This document shows positions 33,130 through 43,072 of a stretch of 64,000 nucleotides of DNA, one piece after another; within the stretch, counting starts at the first letter, position 1, and each line of letters starts with the position of its first letter. A program made the translations under genes and the position numbers. Source of the stretch: Pseudomonadales bacterium (GTDB taxonomy: Bacteria; Pseudomonadota; Gammaproteobacteria; Pseudomonadales; Ketobacteraceae). Where the stretch lies: the NCBI GenBank assembly GCA_002701845.1, contig NZXG01000061.1, forward strand, positions 62,001-126,000. Reading direction: 5' to 3'. The notes under the pieces are model-generated. The model was not told the origin of the DNA, searched no databases, and worked only from the letters and a program-made list of their open reading frames with translations.

Positions 33130-33889
33130 TACCGGCCTGTCGGTGGTGGTCCGCCACACTGGCCGCCACTTCCCCCTGGACCTGGGCCACGAAGTGCTCC
33201 AGTGCTGTGGGTTCCAGGCTGCGCAACGGCAGAAACTGCACCCGGGCCTGGATTTTCCGGTGCCTTAATACGCGCCAGAGATGGTGGGTAAATTCGTCAT
33301 CATCAATAAAGGCCACGGGATTGTCCCCGCTGGCCGGCACGCAATAATGAATAGCAATGGGGCACATCTGGACCGCGGTATGTTGCCCCGCCTGAAACAG
33401 GCGTTTGTGGAAGCGACCCACGCTGCTGCCGTCACTGGTGGTGCCCTCGGGGAAGAACAGTACTGAGCGCCCCTCATCCAGATAATCGGCGATGGCTTTG
33501 GCCACCCGCCCGGCGTCCCCGGACCCCCGTTGGATAAACAGGGTGCCCGTGCCCTCCGCCAGTTTTCCGATCAGGGGCCAGCCCCGGACTTCGGCCTTGG
33601 ACAGAAAGTTCAACTGGGTCAGGCCGCCGATCAGGGGGATGTCCACCCAGGAGATATGATTGCTGACGTAAAGCAGGCCCCGGCCGGGTTCCGGTTGGGG
33701 CACCTCACCATGAACCTCCACATCAATTCCCAGCAGCTGTACGATTCCACCCAACCACCACTGCTTGGTGCGTTTCACCAGAGAGCTTTTGTTATTCCAC
33801 AGGGCTCCGGTGAGGACCAGCAAAACAATGCCCGCCAGGACATGCAGAAACAGGCGGGCAGCGGCAATGCTTTGTCGCAGCAGCATCAT
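33059..33889 (-). CDS. olsA: 1-acyl-sn-glycerol-3-phosphate acyltransferase, OlsA-like
   Basis: VSNHISWVDIPLI (NHx4D-type) and FFPEGTTSDGSSVGRFHKRLFQAG; translationally coupled to the OlsB-like gene. Confidence 0.82.
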   Translation of the reverse strand: MMLLRQSIAAARLFLHVLAGIVLLVLTGALWNNKSSLVKRTKQWWLGGIVQLLGIDVEVHGEVPQPEPGRGLLYVSNHISWVDIPLIGGLTQLNFLSKAEVRGWPLIGKLAEGTGTLFIQRGSGDAGRVAKAIADYLDEGRSVLFFPEGTTSDGSSVGRFHKRLFQAGQHTAVQMCPIAIHYCVPASGDNPVAFIDDDEFTHHLWRVLRHRKIQARVQFLPLRSLEPTALEHFVAQVQGEVAASVADHHRQAGTNTNTQWPDASTPAAREDGAASF

Positions 33890-34671
33890 GCGGCAACCGG
33901 CTCCTTGAGAAAGTGCCGGGCGTAGCGGTTGGCCACGTTATTGACGTCCAGCAGAACAAACAGGTCCGCCACGTTAAAATCCGGATCCCAGCAGGCGTCA
34001 CCGCAAATCTGCGCGCCCATACGGGTGTAAGCCTTGAGCAACGGAGGGAAACTGGGTTTCAGATCCGTGTGTTTGTCCGCCCCGGGAAAGGGCACTTTGG
34101 GAAATACCCGGTATTCCTCGTCCGCCATGAATTTTTCCCGGATAACCGGCATCAAAGCGGCCAGCATGGCGCCGCCATCGTCCAGGGAAACGCTGGCACA
34201 GCCGAACAGGTAGCGGTAGTCGTTTTCCTGCATGAATCTGGCAAGAAATGCCCACAATACCGCAATGGTGGCGCCGTTGCGGTGCCGGGGATGAATACAG
34301 GTGCGGCCAATTTCCAGAAACCGTCCAGGGCGCTTGATAATGTTGTTGATTTCAAATTCATGGCTGGAGTAATAGTGACCCACTTTCGCCGCCTGCTCAC
34401 AGGTCAATACCCGGGTATAGCCGATGATATCGCCGCTGGCGGCATCCCGCACCACCAAGTGAAGACAGTGATCGTCCAGATCATCCACGTCCACCGGTTG
34501 GCCATTCCAAACCATGTTGACCGGTAATTCCACTTTGTATTCAGCGCAGAATACCTGATAGCGCATTTGCTGCACCTGGCGGATTTCCTGCTCGGAATGG
34601 ATAAACTCCGCGAAGATGCGCGGACTGGCTTTGCCATTACTAACAGCGGCAGGGCGTTGGGTTCGAAGCAT
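33886..34671 (-). CDS. olsB: L-ornithine N-alpha-acyltransferase, OlsB-like (hemolysin-type GNAT)
   Basis: RYQVFCAEYKVELP..DDLDDHCLHLVVRD..GRFLEIGRTCIHPRHRNGATIAVLW; adjacent to OlsA-like PlsC. Confidence 0.8.
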   Translation of the reverse strand: MLRTQRPAAVSNGKASPRIFAEFIHSEQEIRQVQQMRYQVFCAEYKVELPVNMVWNGQPVDVDDLDDHCLHLVVRDAASGDIIGYTRVLTCEQAAKVGHYYSSHEFEINNIIKRPGRFLEIGRTCIHPRHRNGATIAVLWAFLARFMQENDYRYLFGCASVSLDDGGAMLAALMPVIREKFMADEEYRVFPKVPFPGADKHTDLKPSFPPLLKAYTRMGAQICGDACWDPDFNVADLFVLLDVNNVANRYARHFLKEPVAA

Positions 34672-34809
34672 CGTGGCCTCCAGGAAATGTGAAACCTCGA
34701 TGTTGAATCTATGCCATGACTGTTTCTTATAGGTGACGAAATGATGAATAAATTAAGTCAGGGCTGTGCCCGCTGGGCCGGGGGTTCAGCACCGGCGGTA
34801 CCCTATTGT

Positions 34810-35379
34810 TTAGCCGTGCCTGCCCAGCATATCCCGTTTCAATGACTTCTGCGCCGGTTTATCGGAGAGCCAGATACCGAACAATGCCTGTTTGAAGGCC
34901 AACTCGCATTCCACCAGCATGTACTCGGCGCCGTTTTTCATTATATGAATACCTTTTCCCGGTTCATAAATGAACGCAAAGATGTCCCCTTCCTTGATGG
35001 CCTCGTCAAAGGCCGCCAGAAAAGCTTTGATATTCACATCCAGCGCATCCACATTACCGCCGGTGGAGTTTTCGAAGCCCTCCATGGTGGCGTTCACCAT
35101 TTTCTCACTGGTAATCATGCCGGACACAATATGCAGGCGGATGGCCATGGGCTCGTCGGCGCTAAGAATGGTGTCCGGATCGGCGCTGGGTTGCAGCAGA
35201 TACAGCCCGCCCACGTACAGATCCATAAACCATTTTTCCCGTATGCCTGCACCATTGAGGTGCAGAGTGGCGCCATCGCTGGTGGTGAGGGTCTCCGGCA
35301 TGGTGATGCCGCCCAGTTCGAGGGCATGGACAGTGGCACTGAGCCACAATCCAAGTAGCAGGGTGCTTACAAACTTCAT
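34810..35379 (-). CDS. Secreted chalcone isomerase-like family protein
   Basis: Signal peptide then LELGGITMPETLTTSDGATLHLNGAGIREKWFMDLYVGGLYL. Confidence 0.8.
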   Translation of the reverse strand: MKFVSTLLLGLWLSATVHALELGGITMPETLTTSDGATLHLNGAGIREKWFMDLYVGGLYLLQPSADPDTILSADEPMAIRLHIVSGMITSEKMVNATMEGFENSTGGNVDALDVNIKAFLAAFDEAIKEGDIFAFIYEPGKGIHIMKNGAEYMLVECELAFKQALFGIWLSDKPAQKSLKRDMLGRHG

Positions 35380-35894
35380 TCAGGTAACTCCTTAACAGGT
35401 CCATTCGTTCGGGCGCGAAGCACGCCGGAAGGCGTTGCCGCTGCAAGCGGGTGAAGCGGCCGCGGCCGTAGTGTAACTTATCCCGGCCGGAGACTGGCGG
35501 ACTCCGGTCCCATTGCCATATCATTGAGGGGTCAGTAAGGGCCCCGGTATTCAGAAGTTTCCTAGACTCTCGGCCGCGCTTCCCCAGACCCATGCAGAAC
35601 CGGGTTCAGCCAGCCAGGGTCTTTAGGGTCGCCGCTAAGCCCATGTTTAAAAAAGGGAAAACCAGGGTCGCCCGGTTGGGATATTGGCACTGGGGACCGG
35701 GTTTGGCGGCCCATCCGCTATTGACCTGCCTGCCATAAAACGGCAAGATACATCGCGCTCTGGACGAGGGCGGTCGACGTTCGACACTGTTCCAACATTC
35801 ACGAAGATCGCAGGGTATTGCGGCCTGATCCTGAACAATACGGGTCTTGAGTGATACCTTAAATCCACATTTCATTATCTAAGCCGAGGGTTCC

Positions 35895-36641
35895 ATGAAG
35901 GTTCTTGTTGCTGTCAAACGAGTAGTTGACTACAACGTTAAGGTCCGCGTTGCTGCTGATAACAGCGGTGTCGACCTGAATAACGTCAAGATGGCCATGA
36001 ACCCCTTCTGTGAAATCGCTGTTGAAGAAGCTGTGCGTTTGAAGGAGAAGGGGGTTGCCACCGAAATCGTAGCGGTGGCGGTAGGTCCTAAGCAGGCCCA
36101 GGAGCAGATTCGTACCGCACTGGCACTGGGTGCTGACCGCGGTATCCTGGTGGAGGCGGAAGATGTGCAGCCACTGGGGGTTGCCAAACTGCTGAAAGCC
36201 ATCGTTGATGAAGAAAAGCCTGACCTGGTGATTCTGGGCAAACAGGCCATCGACGGTGACAACAATCAGACCGGCCAGATGCTGGCGGCGCTGGCGGGCA
36301 TGGGGCAGGGCACCTTTGCTTCAGAGGTGAACGTGGCCGAGGGCAGCGTGAAGGTCACCCGTGAGATTGATGGCGGCCTGCAGACCGTTGAGTTGAAACT
36401 GCCGGCGGTGGTTACCACGGACCTGCGCCTGAACGAACCCCGCTATGCCTCTCTGCCGAACATCATGAAGGCCAAAAAGAAACCCCTGGATACCAAGGCT
36501 CCCGGCGATTTCGGTGTTGATGTATCTCCGCTGGTGAAAACCGTCAAGGTTGAGCCCCCCGCCGAGCGTCAGGCTGGCGTGAAAGTGGCTGATGTGGCGG
36601 AGCTGGTTGACAAGTTGAAGAACGAAGCGAAGGTGATCTAA
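35895..36641 (+). CDS. etfB: Electron transfer flavoprotein beta subunit
   Basis: [43 protein letters not shown]. Confidence 0.96.
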   Translation: MKVLVAVKRVVDYNVKVRVAADNSGVDLNNVKMAMNPFCEIAVEEAVRLKEKGVATEIVAVAVGPKQAQEQIRTALALGADRGILVEAEDVQPLGVAKLLKAIVDEEKPDLVILGKQAIDGDNNQTGQMLAALAGMGQGTFASEVNVAEGSVKVTREIDGGLQTVELKLPAVVTTDLRLNEPRYASLPNIMKAKKKPLDTKAPGDFGVDVSPLVKTVKVEPPAERQAGVKVADVAELVDKLKNEAKVI

Positions 36642-37570
36642 TGAGCGTATTAGTCTATGCAGAACACGACAATGCAAGCCTGAAGGGCGTTACCCTGAAC
36701 ACTGTGGCGGCCGCTCAGCAGATCGGTGGCGATATCACTGTGTTGGTGGCCGGCAGCGGCTGCAGCGCGGTAGCGGAAGAAGCCGCCAAGATCGATGGCG
36801 TCGCCAAAGTCCTGTTGGCTGACAACGCCGCCTACGAACATCAACTGGCGGAAAACGTGGCTGACCTGGTGGCTGAGGTCGGCAAAGGCTACAAGTACAT
36901 TCTGGCGGCAGCCACCACCACCGGCAAGAATTTCCTGCCCCGGGTGGCGGCGCTGTTGGACGTACAGATGATCTCTGAGATTTCCGCAGTGGTGGATGCC
37001 AACACCTTCCTGCGTCCTATCTATGCCGGTAACGCCATTGCCACCGTGCAAAGCGATCAGGAAACCAACGTGATCACCGTGCGCGGCACGTCCTTTGATC
37101 CGGTGGCGGCCGAGGGTGGCTCCGCCTCGGTGGAGAATCTGGATCTGGCCAAGGACGCTGGCGTGTCCTCTTTCGTGGGTGAGGAGCTGGCCAAGAGCGA
37201 TCGTCCGGATCTGACCGCGGCCGATGTGGTGATTTCCGGTGGCCGCGGCATGCAGAACGGCGACAACTTCGAGATGCTGTATAAGGTGGCCGACAAGCTG
37301 GGCGCCGCAGTGGGCGCTTCCCGCGCCGCGGTGGATGCCGGCTTCGTGCCCAACGATATGCAGGTGGGCCAGACCGGTAAAATCGTGGCGCCTCAGCTTT
37401 ATGTCGCTGTGGGTATTTCCGGAGCCATTCAACACCTGGCCGGTATGAAGGACAGTAAGGTGATTGTCGCCATTAATAAGGACGAGGAAGCCCCGATTTT
37501 CCAGGTGGCGGACTATGGGCTGGTGGCGGATCTGTTCGAGGCCGTGCCGGAGCTGGAAAGCAAGCTCTGA
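36641..37570 (+). CDS. etfA: Electron transfer flavoprotein alpha subunit
   Basis: [78 protein letters not shown]. Confidence 0.97.
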   Translation: MSVLVYAEHDNASLKGVTLNTVAAAQQIGGDITVLVAGSGCSAVAEEAAKIDGVAKVLLADNAAYEHQLAENVADLVAEVGKGYKYILAAATTTGKNFLPRVAALLDVQMISEISAVVDANTFLRPIYAGNAIATVQSDQETNVITVRGTSFDPVAAEGGSASVENLDLAKDAGVSSFVGEELAKSDRPDLTAADVVISGGRGMQNGDNFEMLYKVADKLGAAVGASRAAVDAGFVPNDMQVGQTGKIVAPQLYVAVGISGAIQHLAGMKDSKVIVAINKDEEAPIFQVADYGLVADLFEAVPELESKL

Positions 37571-37600
37571 TCGCTCTCTCTATAGCCATTTGCTCCGCAA

Positions 37601-37629
37601 AAAGCCCGGCTATCACGCCGGGCTTTTTT
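37601..37629 (+). terminator. Rho-independent terminator after etfA
   Basis: aaaGCCCGGC-tatcac-GCCGGGCttttttttt. Confidence 0.9.
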
Positions 37630-37677
37630 TTGGCAATATGTTCCAGCTGAAAATACAAACAAAAAAGAAGGGTAGTA

Positions 37678-38445
37678 ATGAAAAAACGATTTAGTTTTGG
37701 AGTGCTGTTGGGAGTTTTATTAGCGACTTCTGCCTACGGGGCTGAGCGCGGGTTTTCCAATTCCGGTCTGATTTATTTTGGCGGTAGTCTGGGCCAGTCC
37801 AGCTATGACGAACTGGATGACCTGGCGGTGGAGGGCGACGCGGTCACCGATGTGTCCGTCAGCAAGGATGCTATCGGCGTCGAGTTGTTTGCCGGCCTGA
37901 GCCTGCTGGAGGTATTGGCGTTGGAGATGGCGATCATTGATCTCGGTGATTTTCGGATCAAAGAGGAATACGTTAATGGCGCTGATCGGTTGGATAGCAA
38001 ACTCACTGGCCAGACCCGAGCTGCCGGAGGGCTTATCAAACTTGCCCTGCCGGTCAATGCGGATGTGGATGTTTACGCCCGCCTTGGTGCCATGTATTGG
38101 AAAACAGAGGTTGATATCAGCTCCAAATCCTACAGCAGCGGTGTGTACCAGGGGTTGGTCTCGGATTCCATCGATGCAGACGGCGTGGCGCCGTTCGTTT
38201 CCTTGGGCACTGAATATCGGGTCAATGCCAACTACGCGCTCACCCTGGAATACAAGTATCTGGATGCTGAGATCGATGATGACGGAGTGACCTCGGACCA
38301 GCCGGTTTCAGGCATTTATGCTGGCTTCAAATATTATCTTGGGGGGACTAAATTGTCCCGATCATACGAAAAGCGGCGCCGAATCACCGCTTGTGATGAA
38401 GAGTTTCGGGATGTATCGGGCCTGATCTGCGACGAAGCGGACTGA
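37678..38445 (+). CDS. Outer-membrane beta-barrel protein
   Basis: Signal peptide MKKRFSFGVLLGVLLATSAYGAE, alternating barrel strands, terminal YAGFKYYLGG. Confidence 0.75.
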   Translation: MKKRFSFGVLLGVLLATSAYGAERGFSNSGLIYFGGSLGQSSYDELDDLAVEGDAVTDVSVSKDAIGVELFAGLSLLEVLALEMAIIDLGDFRIKEEYVNGADRLDSKLTGQTRAAGGLIKLALPVNADVDVYARLGAMYWKTEVDISSKSYSSGVYQGLVSDSIDADGVAPFVSLGTEYRVNANYALTLEYKYLDAEIDDDGVTSDQPVSGIYAGFKYYLGGTKLSRSYEKRRRITACDEEFRDVSGLICDEAD

Positions 38446-38476
38446 CGCTGAACATGATGGATATACGTTGGCAAGA

Positions 38477-38507
38477 CTAAAAAAGGGGCGTTAAGCCCCT
38501 TTTTTAG
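38477..38507. terminator. Bidirectional intrinsic terminator
   Basis: ctaaaaaaGGGGC-gttaa-GCCCCttttttag between convergent genes. Confidence 0.88.
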
Positions 38508-38530
38508 TTAACGCCGAGTCGACTGACTGA

Positions 38531-38782
38531 TTAACTCTGCGACTCGTGCTCCTTAATCATGCGGTATAGTTCGTCTTTTAATTTCAGCCGTTCTTTCTTA
38601 CGGACTTCAAGATAGTCGTCGCTGGTATTTTCCGCGCCGGTTTCAATCCGGTGCACCTCGTGGTCTTTATTATGGTACTGATCGAACAGTCTGGCGAAAT
38701 GACTGTTATTCATCTTTAGATCATGAATGGTGTCCCGGCTTTCGGGAAATTCATGCAACAAATCGTGCTTTTCCAGACTCAT
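38531..38782 (-). CDS. YdcH/DUF465-family small protein
   Basis: KHDLLHEFPESRDTIHDLKMNNSHFARLFDQYHNKDHEVHRIE...LKDELYRMI. Confidence 0.88.
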   Translation of the reverse strand: MSLEKHDLLHEFPESRDTIHDLKMNNSHFARLFDQYHNKDHEVHRIETGAENTSDDYLEVRKKERLKLKDELYRMIKEHESQS

Positions 38783-38980
38783 TTAATTTCCTTTCGATAA
38801 TTGTGGTTAAAAGCCCTTAATTTAATACCAGCATAGCGTAAACCCAGGGCTTCGATTTGACGCATATCAAGGTCGCTGATTTTGGTGCAAATTGTCAAAG
38901 CCAGCGGGTAATTTGGTCATTTCCCCGGAGCCCTGAACTTGGGTAGACTCGAACAATGTCAATCCGATTACAATAATCAA

Positions 38981-39607
38981 ATGGATCTGAAACCCGTCTC
39001 CAGCTCGTTGCTACGGGACCTCACCGGGCATTTGCAGCCCCTGTCCCGGCGCCGTTTTGTGGCCAACAGCATGCGCTTGCTGCTGCTGGCTGGCAGCGGG
39101 CCCCTGCTGGCGGCCTGCTCCGGGCCGTCCCGCCCCCCGATTCAATCCATGCAGTATCTTGATGCCGGCCAGGCTGAGTTGTTTCAGCGCCTCAGTGAAG
39201 TGTTATTGCCCACCGAGGGCACCGCTCTCACGTCTCGCACAGAGGTGCCGGTGGTTGCCAATGTGGATACTCTGTACGGCTATTTGCCCCCTCAGACCCA
39301 GGCGGATCTGAGTACCGCCATGGACTTGTTTGAGCACGCAGGCCTGGTACTGGGCCTGCATTTTTCCCGTTTTACCCGCATGACCGATAGCGCCGCCCAT
39401 TCCTATATTGAACAATGGCAACAGGGCCATTCCCTGCAACAGGGGATAATCATGGTGTTAAAGAAACTGGTGTATGCCTCCTACTGGCGGGACGAACAGA
39501 CCTGGGGGCCGCTGCAATTCCCGGGGCCGGTATCCGAGCGCTGGGGGCTGACATCACTGGGGGAGACCCCGCTGCCCGGCAATGAACCCATTGGGGGTAA
39601 AGCGTAA
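38981..39607 (+). CDS. Gluconate 2-dehydrogenase subunit 3-like, putative Tat/lipoprotein
   Basis: SRRRFVANSMRLLLLAGSGPLLAAC signal; small-subunit position directly upstream of a GMC oxidoreductase (ATGATG overlap). Confidence 0.65.
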   Translation: MDLKPVSSSLLRDLTGHLQPLSRRRFVANSMRLLLLAGSGPLLAACSGPSRPPIQSMQYLDAGQAELFQRLSEVLLPTEGTALTSRTEVPVVANVDTLYGYLPPQTQADLSTAMDLFEHAGLVLGLHFSRFTRMTDSAAHSYIEQWQQGHSLQQGIIMVLKKLVYASYWRDEQTWGPLQFPGPVSERWGLTSLGETPLPGNEPIGGKA

Positions 39608-41184
39608 TGATGTTGAAGGTGACCACCGCCGCGGATTTACAAACCGAACGTTTGGAACTGGAAGCGGACGCCGTGGTGGTGGGCTCCGGCGCCGGGGGTG
39701 CGGTAATGGCCTACGAACTGGCCGCCGCCGGTAAACGGGTGGTGGTGCTGGAGGCGGGGCCCTATGTCCCCTCCAGCCGCTTCAACGAAAAATTCCCGGA
39801 TATGCTGGAACTGCTGTACGAAGAGCATGGCAACCAGGCCAATAAGGCCGGCGACCTGCTGGTGCTGCAGGGGCGCTGTCTGGGTGGGTCCACGGTGGTG
39901 AATGGCTGTGTGGCATTCCGGGTGCCGGACTTTATTCTGGAAAAGTGGGGCCGGGAGTTCGGCCTGACCAATCTCACGCCGGAATCCCTGGCGCCGTACT
40001 TTGACAAGGTGGAGCGCAATCTCAGTATTCACACCAACCAGCCCCATGAGATCAATCGCAATAGTCAGAAGCTGCAGGCAGGGGCGGAAACACTCGGCTG
40101 GTCGGTAAAACCGCTAAACCGCAATATTCGCGACTGCGCGCTCACCGGGCATTGTCTTTCCGGCTGTAAAACCGATCGCAAACAATCCATGCTGGTGACT
40201 TATCTGCCCTGGGCCAGTCATTACGGGGCGAAGATCTACAGTGATACCCGGGTAACCCGTATCCTGGCAGAGCAGGAGCATGGCCAGGTGAATGCGCAGG
40301 CAAATCGGTACGGAAAGGTGCAGGGGGTCGAGGCGGAAACCATTGATCCGCTCACCGGGCGTAAGGTGGCGGACGTGCGGGTCAAAGCCCCCCTGGTGGT
40401 GGCGGCGGCGGGAGCGGTGCAGACGCCCCTTCTGTTTTTGCACAGTCAACTGGGCAACGCCAGCGGTCAGGTGGGTCGGAATTTTGCCTGCCACCCTTCC
40501 ACCATGATCGTGGCGGAGTTTGCGGAGGAGATATTCACCTGGCAGGGGGCCATGCTGGGGGTGTATGTGGACGAGTTTGAACACCCGGATAAAGGCGGTT
40601 TCGTACTGGAGGGCGGCGGTGCCGGCCCGGTGGAACTGGGCATGGCAACGGAACCTGGCACCGGTGCGGCCTACCTGGATTTTATGTCCCGGGCCAAACA
40701 CTATGCGTCCTGCGTGTCCTTGATCCACGATCACAATGTGGGCCGGGTCAGTCTGGTGGACGGCCAAAAACGCATTGAATACGCCATCGATGAGCGGGAT
40801 TTCCCGGCCATTAAAGCGGCCTTCAAAGCCGCCGCCCGCATATATTTTGCCGCCGGAGCGGAGCGGGTGTTTTTGCCCACGGGGGATAAATGGGTGATCG
40901 AATCTGTGGAGCAGATTGATGCGGTGGTGGACCCCATCGAGAATCATCCCTTTGCTCTGCGCATGGTGTCCTACCATCCCCAGGGCACCATGCGTATGGG
41001 GTCGGATCCAGCCCGGAGCGTGGTTAATCCGTACGGTGAGAGTCACCAGGTCAAGGGCTTGTTTGTCAGTGATGCCAGCCTGTTCCCCACGTCCATCATC
41101 GTCAATCCCCAGGAAAGCGTGTATGCGCTGTCCCACTACATTGCCGAGCATATTCTGGCCCGGGCAGAGCATTACTTTGCCTGA
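39607..41184 (+). CDS. GMC-family FAD oxidoreductase
   Basis: ADAVVVGSGAGGAVMAYELAAAGKRVVVLEAG; GRCLGGSTVVNGCVAFR; HPQGTMRMGSDP...GLFVSDASLFPTSIIVNPQ. Confidence 0.93.
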   Translation: MMLKVTTAADLQTERLELEADAVVVGSGAGGAVMAYELAAAGKRVVVLEAGPYVPSSRFNEKFPDMLELLYEEHGNQANKAGDLLVLQGRCLGGSTVVNGCVAFRVPDFILEKWGREFGLTNLTPESLAPYFDKVERNLSIHTNQPHEINRNSQKLQAGAETLGWSVKPLNRNIRDCALTGHCLSGCKTDRKQSMLVTYLPWASHYGAKIYSDTRVTRILAEQEHGQVNAQANRYGKVQGVEAETIDPLTGRKVADVRVKAPLVVAAAGAVQTPLLFLHSQLGNASGQVGRNFACHPSTMIVAEFAEEIFTWQGAMLGVYVDEFEHPDKGGFVLEGGGAGPVELGMATEPGTGAAYLDFMSRAKHYASCVSLIHDHNVGRVSLVDGQKRIEYAIDERDFPAIKAAFKAAARIYFAAGAERVFLPTGDKWVIESVEQIDAVVDPIENHPFALRMVSYHPQGTMRMGSDPARSVVNPYGESHQVKGLFVSDASLFPTSIIVNPQESVYALSHYIAEHILARAEHYFA

Positions 41185-41269
41185 TTCCTGGTGATTCGAA
41201 GCCCCTAATCCAGCCCGTAATCCCGAATCGTAAAGCCCCGAAGCCCATAGCTTCGTACCCCTTTGCGCC

Positions 41270-41301
41270 AAACCCCGTGGTTCCTAAACCCCATGGTTCC
41301 T
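41270..41301. repeat. Two-copy 16-bp direct repeat in a C-rich intergenic tract
   Basis: aaaccccgtggttcct followed by aaaccccatggttcct (1 mismatch). Confidence 0.6.
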
Positions 41302-41387
41302 GCCTCCGCTGCTCCCACCCCTATTGAAACGTCACCGCAGATGGGTTTCCATGGACTCAATGTATCCAGCGTAAGTCAGGGAGGCCC

Positions 41388-42170
41388 ATGACCCAATTGA
41401 TCGACAGTCACTGTCATCTGGATTTCCCGGCTCTGGATGCTGAGCGCGAAGAGATTCTGCAGCGCTGCAGCGAAGGTGGCATGGCCGCTATAGTGATTCC
41501 CGGTGTCAGCCGCAGCCAGTGGCCTAGGCTGCACCAGTTGGTGGCAAGCCACGCTCAGTACCAGCCTCGATTATTCGCTGCCTATGGGCTGCACCCGTAC
41601 TTCACCGCCGAGCATCAACCGGGGCATGTGGAGGAACTGGATCAATGGCTGGACAACGATGCCATCGCCGTGGGTGAAATCGGGCTGGATGCCCAAGAGG
41701 ATGATTCGGATCTGCCGCAGCAGATCGAGTTGTTTCGCCAGCAACTGTCAGTGGCCAGAAACCATCGCCTGCCGGTGATCGTCCACGCCCGCAAAACCCA
41801 GGACCTGGTTCTGAAGTATGTGCGCGAAAGCCACCTGGAAACCGGGGGTATTCTGCACGCCTTTTCCGGCAGCCTGCAACAGGCTGAGCGGGCCGTGGAT
41901 ATGGGGTTCAAGATTGGATTTGGCGGTGCCGCCAGCTATGAACGTGCGCACAAACTGCATCGGATTTTGCGGGCTCTGCCCAAGGAGGCCATCGTGTTTG
42001 AAACCGATGCCCCGGATATCCCGCCCCCATTTGCGCAGGGGGAATACAATCGCCCCGATCACCTGTTTCGTATTGTCGAGCTGTTGGCGGATGTGCGTCA
42101 GGAACCGGTGGCCGAGTTATGGCGCAACAGCACAGAAAATGTGTGTAAGCTGTTTGGTTTAAATCTTTAG
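41388..42170 (+). CDS. TatD-family hydrolase
   Basis: LIDSHCHLDFPALDAERE, AVGEIGLDAQ, PVIVHARKTQ, FETDAPDIPP. Confidence 0.93.
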   Translation: MTQLIDSHCHLDFPALDAEREEILQRCSEGGMAAIVIPGVSRSQWPRLHQLVASHAQYQPRLFAAYGLHPYFTAEHQPGHVEELDQWLDNDAIAVGEIGLDAQEDDSDLPQQIELFRQQLSVARNHRLPVIVHARKTQDLVLKYVRESHLETGGILHAFSGSLQQAERAVDMGFKIGFGGAASYERAHKLHRILRALPKEAIVFETDAPDIPPPFAQGEYNRPDHLFRIVELLADVRQEPVAELWRNSTENVCKLFGLNL

Positions 42171-42277
42171 TGGCCACTGCCGCCTTCAAGCGCACCTGAC
42201 CGGTTCATGACAGGTTGGTGGAATGTGGTAGAATAGCCAGTCTGACTGAACCGTATTTGTAATACCTGGAGTGAATC

Positions 42278-42526
42278 ATGAGCAGGTCAGTGACCGGCCG
42301 ATTACCCGAAGACCCGGTTGTGATCCTGGAGCGCTTGAACGAACTGGCGGCGGAACACAATGTGGAATTCGAGGGGGATCATGAAAGCGGCTACGCCCGC
42401 GGCAAAGGCTTTCACATGGAATACGTGGTGGAAGGGGAATTCTGTACCCTGACGGTGACCAAGAAACCCATGTTGATTCCCTGGACCCTGGTGGAGCGCC
42501 AGATGGAAAAACTGTTTAACGACTGA
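42278..42526 (+). CDS. Conserved small hypothetical protein
   Basis: 82 aa ORF with ATG start, correct spacing in a + strand gene run; no recognised domain. Confidence 0.55.
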   Translation: MSRSVTGRLPEDPVVILERLNELAAEHNVEFEGDHESGYARGKGFHMEYVVEGEFCTLTVTKKPMLIPWTLVERQMEKLFND

Positions 42527-42557
42527 AGCAATAATAAAGCACAAGCGAGGATACTGT

Positions 42558-43019
42558 ATGACAACGGTTGCGCCTGCCGCGCTGCAGGATTACGTGGGAA
42601 AGTCCATGGGGGCCTCTGACTGGTTCCAGATCGACCAGGATCGGATTAACGGTTTTGCCGACACCACCCTGGATCATCAGTTTATCCATGTGGACCCGGA
42701 GCGGGCCAAGGATACCCCTTTTGGTGGTACCATCGCCCATGGTTTTCTGACCCTGTCTCTGCTGCCGCACCTGCAAACGCAAATGAGTGAGCAGGTGGTG
42801 CCGGAAGGTACGCAGATGGCCATGAACTATGGTTTTGACAAGATCCGGTTTCTGGCCCCGGTGAAAACCGGCGCCCGGGTGCGGGCCACGGCGGTACTGA
42901 AAGACGTCACCGAGAAAAAGCCCGGCCAGTTGTTGCTGACCGCGGAATACACGGTGGAAATCGAAGGGGAGAGCAAACCGGCACTGATCGCAGACTGGCT
43001 GGTTATGTATTTCGTCTAG
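42558..43019 (+). CDS. MaoC-family dehydratase / (R)-specific enoyl-CoA hydratase-like
   Basis: WFQIDQDRINGFADTTLDHQFIHVDPERAKDTPFGGTIAHGFLTLSLLP hotdog hydratase motif. Confidence 0.92.
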   Translation: MTTVAPAALQDYVGKSMGASDWFQIDQDRINGFADTTLDHQFIHVDPERAKDTPFGGTIAHGFLTLSLLPHLQTQMSEQVVPEGTQMAMNYGFDKIRFLAPVKTGARVRATAVLKDVTEKKPGQLLLTAEYTVEIEGESKPALIADWLVMYFV

Positions 43020-43034
43020 CCGGTACCGGTTTCA

Positions 43035-43065
43035 CTGCCGGGGCGTTTGACTGAAGCCCCGGCAG
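43035..43065. terminator. Perfect 10-bp stem hairpin between convergent genes
   Basis: CTGCCGGGGC-gtttgactgaa-GCCCCGGCAG; no T-tract. Confidence 0.5.
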
Positions 43066-43072
43066 CCTGTGA

